DNA from: Syntrophaceae bacterium
GTDB lineage: Bacteria > Desulfobacterota > Desulfomonilia > Desulfomonilales > Desulfomonilaceae
DNA: 34,187 nucleotides
Assembly: GCA_031292235.1 (NCBI GenBank)
Contig: JARLHM010000191.1
Location: forward strand, 1-34,187
Direction of reading: 5' to 3'
In this document: piece by piece, positions 1 to 7,172 of the stretch
Position numbering within the stretch: the stretch's first letter is position 1
How the letters are laid out: each line of letters begins with the position of its first letter
Notes under the pieces: generated by a model
Database searches by the model: none
What the model was told of the DNA's origin: nothing
Seen by the model: only the letters and a program-made list of their open reading frames with translations
Program-made: the position numbers and the translations under genes

Positions 1-317
1 ATTGAGAAAAGCTTTAGTGATTGTTCATGCCTTAACAGGGAATGTTCGACCACAGATCGAAGTATGCCTGCAGTGGCCTCAGGCCTTAGACTCAGGGAGT
101 CGCCGCTGAGATCGGGAAAAGTGTACATTTCCTTTTCAACGATATCGGTAGTCTGACCAATGCCCCTCTGAAACAGTTCGGTTTTTTCCATTATAGGAGT
201 AATAATTTCGCGAAAACCGAACCGTGAAAGGCAGCTTCTAGCCGTATCTACAATGAAAGCCCATTTCAGGGATTGATCCGGCAGGATATCGTGAAAGCCT
301 TTAATTAAACTGATCAT
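1..317 (-). CDS. hisS: Histidyl-tRNA synthetase, N-terminal part (truncated at left window edge)
   Basis: Manual translation of the minus strand from ATG at 317: MISLIKGFHDILPDQSLKWAFIVDTARSCLSRFGFREIITPIMEKTELFQRGIGQTTDIVEKEMYTFPDLSGDSLSLRPEATAGILRSVVEHSLLRHEQSLKLFS; class II HisRS motifs (GFHDILP, FGF.EI.TPI.E.TELF.RGIG..TDIV.KEMY.F.D, LRPE.TAG..R). Not in the ORF track because it is open at the edge. Confidence 0.93.
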   Translation of the reverse strand, partial: MISLIKGFHDILPDQSLKWAFIVDTARSCLSRFGFREIITPIMEKTELFQRGIGQTTDIVEKEMYTFPDLSGDSLSLRPEATAGILRSVVEHSLLRHEQSLKLFS

Positions 318-542
318 TAAGCAACGCCTGTAGTTTATGGTCAAAAGACCATTATATTCACACAAAATAGTTAGATTAAGACAACAAGGTACGCGTGGTC
401 AAGTTTAATCAAAGTAATTATCGCGGAAAAATCGAAAATCGTTTGATCTTTGAACTCTCTTGGTAAACGAAGCGTCTTTGGGTCCAGAAAGTTACGAGTG
501 ACAAGAATATATTACGGAGTGTTTAAAAAGAGCTAACGAGCG

Positions 543-1172
543 CTATTGAGCGGAAATCTGGAAACAACCCCATTCGGCTCGGCCATTCGGCCAAGAAATA
601 TTTGTTCCAGGGGTATCTTTAATTATGAAAATCTCCTTTTCGATTCTTCCGCCGATATCGTGAATAAAATGGCGGAAATCGCTTATCGTAACTCTATGAA
701 TATCGGGCGTGTTGTACCACGGATGTGGAAAGGTTTTGACGATCGGCGTTCTACCTGTGAGCAGATATCTGAGAGCTATCTTCCACTGTGCAAAATTGGG
801 AAACGCAATTATACATTTAGACCCAACTCTCAACATTTCACGCACCAGTCGTTCAGGATTGATGATCTGCTGGAGTGTTCGGCTGAGCACCACGTACTCG
901 TAACTCAAGTCAGGAAACCCCTCTAGACCATGATCAAGGTCGAGAGTCATGACCCTTATACCCCTCTCCGTGCAGCGAATCACCTTTTCCTGATCCAGTT
1001 CGACACCGCAGCCTTCAACGTCTTTTTCGTCGCGCAATCTGGCAAGTAGAGTGCCGGAACCACAGCCCAAGTCCAAAACCCTGGTGCTCGGGGTTATCAA
1101 ATCTATAATGACGTTGAACCCAACCTCAAATTCATGAAATGGAGTGCGGATTTCTAGAACTTGGTCAGACAC
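543..1172 (-). CDS. metW: Methionine biosynthesis protein MetW (SAM-dependent methyltransferase-like)
   Basis: VLDLGCGSGTLLARL motif I, FPNFAQWKIALRYLLTGRTP...PHPWYNTPDIH characteristic of MetW; overlaps metX by 8 nt. Confidence 0.93.
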   Translation of the reverse strand: MSDQVLEIRTPFHEFEVGFNVIIDLITPSTRVLDLGCGSGTLLARLRDEKDVEGCGVELDQEKVIRCTERGIRVMTLDLDHGLEGFPDLSYEYVVLSRTLQQIINPERLVREMLRVGSKCIIAFPNFAQWKIALRYLLTGRTPIVKTFPHPWYNTPDIHRVTISDFRHFIHDIGGRIEKEIFIIKDTPGTNISWPNGRAEWGCFQISAQ

Positions 1173-2322
1173 CCTTTAGAAAGCCTCTTACTATTCTGGT
1201 TAGGGTAGGCATACCTTGTGGAACCAGGAAAGAATCGTGACCATACGGCAAATCCACTTCTACAAACGATACGTGCTTTTTAGCCGCTTGCAAAGCCCTC
1301 ACTATCGCCATAGACATCGAGGTTGGATAGAGCCAATCCGACGTGAAAGATATGACAAACATTTTGGCGGTAATGTTTTCAAACGCGCTTACCATGTCTC
1401 CATATTGTCTAACAAGGTCAAAATAATCAATCGCTTTGGTAATTATGATGTAAGAGTCTTCGTCAAACCTTTCCATAAAGGAACTTCCTTTATGCTGAAG
1501 ATAAGACTCAATCTCGAATTCTCCTCCAAGGCCTTCGTTTTCCCCGAGACTGTAAGTTGTTCCGTCCATATCCCGTAAGGTCCGCTTTCTTCCGAATTTG
1601 GCCTGCATGGTTTCTTCAGAGAGGTAGGTGATGTGTCCGATCATTCTGGCAACCGCCAGGCCACGCCCTGACTTCGCGTCACCGGTGGTTGAGTCGGAGT
1701 GGTTAACGGGAATTACCGGATCGGAACGTATGGCGTTTCGTCCCACCCAATTGAATGCGATACCCTGAGGCGAAAGGCGCGCCGTAGCCGCTATCACTAC
1801 CGCGGATTCAAGTTTGTCGCTGTAACGGCAGGCCCAGTCCAGCGCTTGCATTCCTCCCATAGATCCGCCAATCACAGTATGCAACTTTGATATACCCAGC
1901 TTTTCCACAAGCATTGCCTGCACATTTACCATGTCACCGATTGTGATCAGTGGGAATGACCTGCCATAAGCGGCCCCGGTATCGGGATTGATGCTGGTCG
2001 GGCCTGTTGTCCCTTTGCATCCGCCAAGGCAATTCGAACAGATTACGAAGTATTTGTTTGTGTCTATCCCTTTGCCTGGACCAATCATGCCGTCCCACCA
2101 ACCAGTCCGGCCGTTTTCGTCCAATCCTGCGGCGTGAGCGTCTCCCGAGAGCGCGTGAAGCACTAACACCGCGTTGTTTTTTTTGTCATTGAATTTGCCG
2201 TAAGTTTCATACGCGACGATTAAGGGACCCAGGTATCCACCCGACTCTAGTCTTAAACCATCAAATTGGAGATATTGAGTTTCTACTACTCCGATTTGAT
2301 CCAATGTCGGCCTCCGTAACAA
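1165..2322 (-). CDS. metX: Homoserine O-acetyltransferase
   Basis: Alpha/beta hydrolase family: LVLHALSGDAHAAG, GGSMGGMQALDWA nucleophile elbow, terminal YGHDSFL catalytic His; adjacent metW. Confidence 0.93.
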   Translation of the reverse strand: MLRRPTLDQIGVVETQYLQFDGLRLESGGYLGPLIVAYETYGKFNDKKNNAVLVLHALSGDAHAAGLDENGRTGWWDGMIGPGKGIDTNKYFVICSNCLGGCKGTTGPTSINPDTGAAYGRSFPLITIGDMVNVQAMLVEKLGISKLHTVIGGSMGGMQALDWACRYSDKLESAVVIAATARLSPQGIAFNWVGRNAIRSDPVIPVNHSDSTTGDAKSGRGLAVARMIGHITYLSEETMQAKFGRKRTLRDMDGTTYSLGENEGLGGEFEIESYLQHKGSSFMERFDEDSYIIITKAIDYFDLVRQYGDMVSAFENITAKMFVISFTSDWLYPTSMSMAIVRALQAAKKHVSFVEVDLPYGHDSFLVPQGMPTLTRIVRGFLKGV

Positions 2323-2403
2323 TTACAAACGATCTATTCAAATGTTTGGACTCGAACTCGAATACTGATTTTAGGACTACTTTGCGTCAAAGGCGCCGTA
2401 TGT

Positions 2404-3885
2404 CTAACTAAATTTAGGCATTCTCAGGGTTGTTGCACAAAATTTTGACAGAGCATCCTCGAGTGAATTTTTACGACCTTCAAAAGATATTTGTCTGAGA
2501 AAATCGCCCGCTTCAGGTTTTCGGAACCAATCTGTTCCGAACTCATCATACAAATGCTGTTGAACAAGATCAGCTCCGGCCCAGGCCCAGACATACTCAG
2601 CAGAATAAAAATCCGGGTCCATGTCGATAAGATAGCCATCAGGCTCGTAATTGAAGCCGGTGGCGCGGTTCAGCCATTTACAGTAACAACTGGAGTCTTT
2701 GAAGACAACATTTTGAAATAATTCCATTTCGGCAAGAAATTTTCCAATATGACGACGAATCAGTAGCAATCTTTTTATTCCAACGATGGCGCTCAACTCG
2801 TCAGCCTCTGATGTGTCTAGTTTCGCGATATCCCGTAACCATACAGGGTTTTCTATTAGTTGCATGAACAAAAAGGCGAAAGTCTCATCGAGCGCTGACG
2901 ATCGACAGAGTCTCCGATGTTCAACAGGGGATTTGGCCGAGAATCCTCTGAGAAAGAAAGCATGCCCCATTTCATGCAACAACGCTTCCAAGTCCACCAA
3001 GCCACCAACTGGTTTGAGCATGACATGAATTTCTCCAGGCAAATCAACTGGTATGCAAATAGCGTTGGGGGTCTTTTCAGGACTATCGTCAATATCGATC
3101 ATTATATCTTTTTGCCGGGCCAAGTCTAACCCTAATCCAATGAATGTCTTATGAACAAACTCCATCAGGGAATTCTTCGCGAAATACTTGTCAAAATCGT
3201 CAATTCTGAGCAAACGAAGAGCATGGCTCCGGTTTAAATCTTCCAGAGGGCGACCCAGCCGCTCTTCAACCCACGGCCGCGCCTTACTGAAATACTGATC
3301 ATCAGTATCCGACAAGAATTTTATGAATTCATTCCGCCAATCCTCAAAAGAGCTATTTCTCTTATTTTCCACGTAGTCAGCGTAACCTCGGAACCCAAAC
3401 TTTTCCTTCACCGTGCGTGTTAAGATGTCCAAGATGCTCAATAGGATCGGATTCAGAATGGCCCTGGAAAATATGCCAATTTCTTTTCGCATTTCTTCTC
3501 GAAGTTCAAAGCTATCCTGATTTTGCAGCCAGGGGACAATTTCCAACGCGGGGATTTTTTCCCCTTGAACGACCATTCTTCCCTTTTCCATATAAAACCT
3601 GAACATGTCGGCAAGGGAAGAAGTCTCAGCTTCAATTGACAGATCCATGCACGCTATGAAAACGCGTTCCACCATGTCCTTTCGCTCTGCGTCGGATTCG
3701 GAGGCGGCCATGGCTCGAAGGTCGCTAATTAATGCTTCGCTTAATAAGATCGAGTCCAGTGGAACTATGTCTGAAAAAGTTTTTCCCTGAGCCGCCCCTA
3801 CGCTTTGATCCAGTGCAAGACGCGCAAGTTTACGATGGGTCTCATCAATAAAGTTAACTATCCTGAGATAATCGGCTTCGTTCAT
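2404..3885 (-). CDS. M3-like (oligoendopeptidase-type) metallopeptidase, divergent
   Basis: HEMGHAFF zinc motif (HExxH) in ALLHEMGHAFFLRGF with downstream DETFAFLF; helical architecture with AWAGADLVQQHLYDEFG as in M3-like peptidases. Confidence 0.7.
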   Translation of the reverse strand: MNEADYLRIVNFIDETHRKLARLALDQSVGAAQGKTFSDIVPLDSILLSEALISDLRAMAASESDAERKDMVERVFIACMDLSIEAETSSLADMFRFYMEKGRMVVQGEKIPALEIVPWLQNQDSFELREEMRKEIGIFSRAILNPILLSILDILTRTVKEKFGFRGYADYVENKRNSSFEDWRNEFIKFLSDTDDQYFSKARPWVEERLGRPLEDLNRSHALRLLRIDDFDKYFAKNSLMEFVHKTFIGLGLDLARQKDIMIDIDDSPEKTPNAICIPVDLPGEIHVMLKPVGGLVDLEALLHEMGHAFFLRGFSAKSPVEHRRLCRSSALDETFAFLFMQLIENPVWLRDIAKLDTSEADELSAIVGIKRLLLIRRHIGKFLAEMELFQNVVFKDSSCYCKWLNRATGFNYEPDGYLIDMDPDFYSAEYVWAWAGADLVQQHLYDEFGTDWFRKPEAGDFLRQISFEGRKNSLEDALSKFCATTLRMPKFS

Positions 3886-4262
3886 TTTTTATATCTCCAG
3901 ATCGTGCCTCAAGCTCCAATTTCCGCCCCTTACATTTAAGACATTAGTGGACCGTTTAAGCAACACCAATCCATCGGAAAAGTCTTGTGCGGACTTTGCT
4001 GGGAGACCAGTTTCCTAAATGATGGGGGTTTAGGGCAAAGCTAGCGCATGGTGGTTTCCGATTGCGACGAACGCAATTCCAGAAAACATCTATCATCAGG
4101 ATAAACAGACCACAAACTAGCGGGATTTAGCCCTGAAATTATACGAAAATATCAATTGCAGGCTATGACAAAGTCTTTACCGAGGACAAAACTGTTGACG
4201 CAAAGAAATTGGATTTACAGAAGAACCACAAAGTCAATGCCGGGATTGCCCCACAAAACGGA

Positions 4263-4448
4263 TCAGGCCCACCTGGATCTGTTCTGTCCTTGATTTTTGT
4301 GTGTGTTGGACTTCTTTTGGTTCCTTGGTGATTGAGGCGTACGACCTCTTTTGTTCATTAAACATTCCCATGAACAATAACCGTACACTGAATAGGTCAT
4401 TGTCTGGTTTGCCGAAAATTCTCTCCCACAAGTTTTACATCTTTCCAA
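4263..4448 (-). CDS. Small zinc-ribbon-like protein
   Basis: MERCKTCGREFSANQTMTYSVYGYCSWECLMNKRGRT...: CxxC...CxxxC pattern; TTG start with AGGAGG (complement of 4456-4461) 7 nt upstream. Confidence 0.55.
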   Translation of the reverse strand: MERCKTCGREFSANQTMTYSVYGYCSWECLMNKRGRTPQSPRNQKKSNTHKNQGQNRSRWA

Positions 4449-4907
4449 AACGCTTCCTCCTAGTTAGGACAAATTTGAAGTTATGACTTCGACGACCTCA
4501 TTTCCAATAGTGGCGGAGACCGAAAAAGTCGGTTAGTATTAATACACAACTTTTCAATATAAATGAAGAATCTGTAATTAGATCTTGTCGGATATTGGTA
4601 GTTTCAAAAACTACAATATCATAAAAAGCCACCGTCTTCTTGAGCGCAGGATAGTTTTTATAATATTAAGACTACAGGTTGCTGAAAAAGATTCAGGTGA
4701 TTTAGAAATTTATCTAACTGTATTTGAGGTCGTTACTTAACAATTCATAATGATGTAAAATAACACCGTTATCAGCCAACGACCTATCAACCAGTAAAAT
4801 GCTTGACGGGGGGCCTGTCAAGAATAGACGTCAATCAGATTCGGACGGCATTGTTATCATCGGCAAGCGCTCATGTCAAATAATGAATTTAAAAAATTAT
4901 AAAAAAA

Positions 4908-4936
4908 TTGTTTCCTCGGACTTAATAAGGTATAAA
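4908..4936 (+). promoter_or_regulatory. Candidate sigma70 promoter for rpmI operon
   Basis: TTGTTT (4908-4913), 17 nt spacer, TATAAA (4931-4936); implies a roughly 250 nt 5' leader. Confidence 0.5.
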
Positions 4937-4987
4937 AAGAAGTTTGATGGCGCGGTCGATCTATACGCCTCATCTTAATTGACGTTT

Positions 4988-5138
4988 GGCTTGGCGCTAG
5001 AGCCAGGCCGGCCTGTTTGGCGATTTATATGACGCAAATGTTCGCCGAAAAGACTTTTATGTATAAATGAGTTAAATAACGCGCTGAAGCACAATTCACA
5101 ATTAAATATGGGCTATAAAAGGAGCGCGTTTTTGTGAA
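4988..5138 (+). promoter_or_regulatory. Structured 5' leader of rpmI operon (candidate autoregulatory element)
   Basis: Hairpins GGCTTGGC/GCCAGGCC (4988-4995/5002-5009) and TTTGGCGA/TCGCCGAA (5016-5023/5042-5049); interleaved stems AACGCGCT/AGCGCGTT (5078-5085/5123-5130) and TTCACAA/TTGTGAA (5095-5101/5132-5138). Confidence 0.45.
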
Positions 5139-5189
5139 CTGTTTGAGCGCACGAAATGTTGCCAGTCCCGAATTCTTAGGAGCGTAAAC

Positions 5190-5387
5190 ATGCCGAAAAT
5201 GAAATCATGCCGAGGCGCCGCAAAAAGATTTACGGTTTTGAAAAGCGGTAAAATAAAAAGAAAGAAGGCTTATCACAGCCATATTTTGACCTCAAAAACC
5301 ACGAAGCAGAAGAGAGGGCTACGACAATCCGGATACATAAGCCCTGAGGATTCCGCGCAGATCAAGAGATTGTTGCCTTACGGTTGA
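5190..5387 (+). CDS. rpmI: 50S ribosomal protein L35
   Basis: MPKMKSCRGAAKRFTVLKSGKIKRKKAYHSHILTSKTTKQKRGLR; followed by rplT. Confidence 0.97.
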   Translation: MPKMKSCRGAAKRFTVLKSGKIKRKKAYHSHILTSKTTKQKRGLRQSGYISPEDSAQIKRLLPYG

Positions 5388-5496
5388 TTTTACGCCGCGT
5401 GGTATTAAATTAGCAGACAATTGAAGATGCCTGGATTCGCTTCATGACTGAAGCGCCAAGCGGCTTGCTTAATGTGAAGATTTTAAGGAGTTAGAT

Positions 5497-5856
5497 ATGC
5501 CCAGAGTTAGATGTTCACCCGCCAGCAGGGCGAGGCGAAAAAAAATATTAAAGGCCGCGAAAGGTTTTGTAGGTGGCAGAAGCCGGACTTTGAAGCAGGC
5601 GAAGGAGACACTTGAGAGGGCCCTCTGTTACGCGTACAGGGACAGGAAGGTTCGGAAACGCGATTTTCGCAGTTTGTGGATAACTAGGATCAATGCCGCC
5701 AGCAGGCTTAACGGACTACCTTACAACCGTTTTATGGAAGGCATCAAGAAGGCGGGTTTGGAACTGGACAGAAAGATCCTGGCCGATATAGCCGTAGCCG
5801 ACCCTACAGCCTTCTCCGGGATAGTCCAGCAAGCCCAACAGGCATTGCAGGTTTGA
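5497..5856 (+). CDS. rplT: 50S ribosomal protein L20
   Basis: [30 protein letters not shown]...[33 protein letters not shown]. Confidence 0.98.
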   Translation: MPRVRCSPASRARRKKILKAAKGFVGGRSRTLKQAKETLERALCYAYRDRKVRKRDFRSLWITRINAASRLNGLPYNRFMEGIKKAGLELDRKILADIAVADPTAFSGIVQQAQQALQV

Positions 5857-5924
5857 CAGAACTTGTGATTGTTGTTCGGTCTTGTCAGCCCACGCGCGTA
5901 TGCCTCCATGGTTAGTTATAAACA

Positions 5925-5949
5925 GGAAGCGGTCCTCAGGACCGTTTCC
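5925..5949 (+). promoter_or_regulatory. Strong hairpin between rplT and pheS (no T-tract)
   Basis: GGAAGCGGTCC-TCA-GGACCGTTTCC, 11 bp stem with one G-U, not followed by a U-run. Confidence 0.5.
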
Positions 5950-6037
5950 ATGTCAACTGACGATTCGCCGATCGTAAGTTCGGGGTCTCCAGCGTATCTT
6001 GTTCCGTGATGGATTTACCAGAAAGGGTTCTTGAGGC

Positions 6038-7054
6038 ATGAAAGATCAACTAAATTCACTCAGAGCTTCAACAGTCGCTCTGACAGAACAAACATTCGAT
6101 CTCAAGGCCTTAAGTGATTCACGAATCAAGATTTTGGGACGAAAGGGCGAGCTGACCCTGGTCTTGAGGGGCTTAAAAGATCTTCCCATTGAAGAACGTT
6201 CCGCCGTTGGTCAACTAGCAAATCAAATTAAAACGGACCTGGAAGCCTTGTTCGACACCAGGGAAGCATCTTTGCGTGATGAGCTTGAACGCGCTCAACT
6301 CGCTCTTGAGTCCATAGACATAACGATGCCCGGCAGGCGCCTGCCATTGGGTAGGTCTCACATTCTCAACCGGGTCACACTGGAATTGGTTGATGTTTTT
6401 TCCGGACTAGGGTTCCAATTGGCTGAAGGTCCGGAAGTCGAAATAGATTATTACAATTTTGAAGCGCTGAATATGCCGAAGAATCATCCAGCTCGAGATA
6501 TGCAGGATACGTTCTATTTTTCTGAGAATGTCCTGTTGAGGACCCATACCTCTCCCGTTCAAATTCGAACCATGGAGAAACGCAAACCGCCGGTCAAAGT
6601 TATCTGTCCCGGTAAAGTTTACAGACGTGACGCTGATGTGACTCATTCCCCCATGTTTATGCAAATCGAAGGACTGTGGGTTGACAAAAGGGTTTCCTTC
6701 TCTGATTTGAAGGGGGTATTGACGGCGTTTGCTAGGGAATATTTCGGAGACAAGTTGGCTTTACGTTTTCGGCCCAGTTTCTTTCCATTCACTGAACCTT
6801 CAGCCGAGGTGGACATACAATGTGTAATTTGCGGCGGGTCGGGCTGCAGAACCTGCTCATTCACCGGATGGCTGGAAATTTTGGGGTCAGGCATGGTAGA
6901 CCCGGCGCTGTACAAATTCGTAAATTATGATCCTGATATTTATTCGGGTTTTGCGTTTGGTTTGGGAATTGAAAGAGTGGCAATGCTTAAATACGGGATA
7001 CCCGACATCCGATTATTTTACGAAAACGACGTCCGTTTCTTAAGCCAGTTTTGA
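6038..7054 (+). CDS. pheS: Phenylalanyl-tRNA synthetase alpha subunit
   Basis: Class II motifs: GFQLAEGPEVEIDYYNFEALNMPKNHPARDMQDTFY, HTSPVQIRTM, FGLGIERVAMLKYGIPDIRLFYENDVRFLSQF. Confidence 0.98.
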   Translation: MKDQLNSLRASTVALTEQTFDLKALSDSRIKILGRKGELTLVLRGLKDLPIEERSAVGQLANQIKTDLEALFDTREASLRDELERAQLALESIDITMPGRRLPLGRSHILNRVTLELVDVFSGLGFQLAEGPEVEIDYYNFEALNMPKNHPARDMQDTFYFSENVLLRTHTSPVQIRTMEKRKPPVKVICPGKVYRRDADVTHSPMFMQIEGLWVDKRVSFSDLKGVLTAFAREYFGDKLALRFRPSFFPFTEPSAEVDIQCVICGGSGCRTCSFTGWLEILGSGMVDPALYKFVNYDPDIYSGFAFGLGIERVAMLKYGIPDIRLFYENDVRFLSQF

Positions 7055-7172
7055 AAAATCGCTCGGCGCTGGAGTGACACTGCCGTTTCTGAAACTGTCG
7101 CTCTTGGGGTCCGTTGTCTCTCCCTTACAAAATCTAACAATGAACGATAATTTTAACGAGAGGTGAAGAGCT

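Noticed and set aside
546-926. Plus-strand ORF of 126 aa
   Set aside because: Antisense to metW, no family motifs, no RBS context; shadow ORF.
2323-2403. Possible SAM/met riboswitch upstream of metX
   Set aside because: Only about 80 nt, and I see none of the known SAM riboswitch core motifs or a terminator.
4234-4431. Minus-strand 65-aa ORF overlapping the zinc-ribbon ORF
   Set aside because: Alternative frame lacks Cys motifs and RBS; frame 4263-4448 has both.
4591-4620. Hairpin GATATTGGTAGTT...AACTACAATATC
   Set aside because: Good inverted repeat with one bulge but no T-tract on either strand and no gene end adjacent; cannot assign a role.
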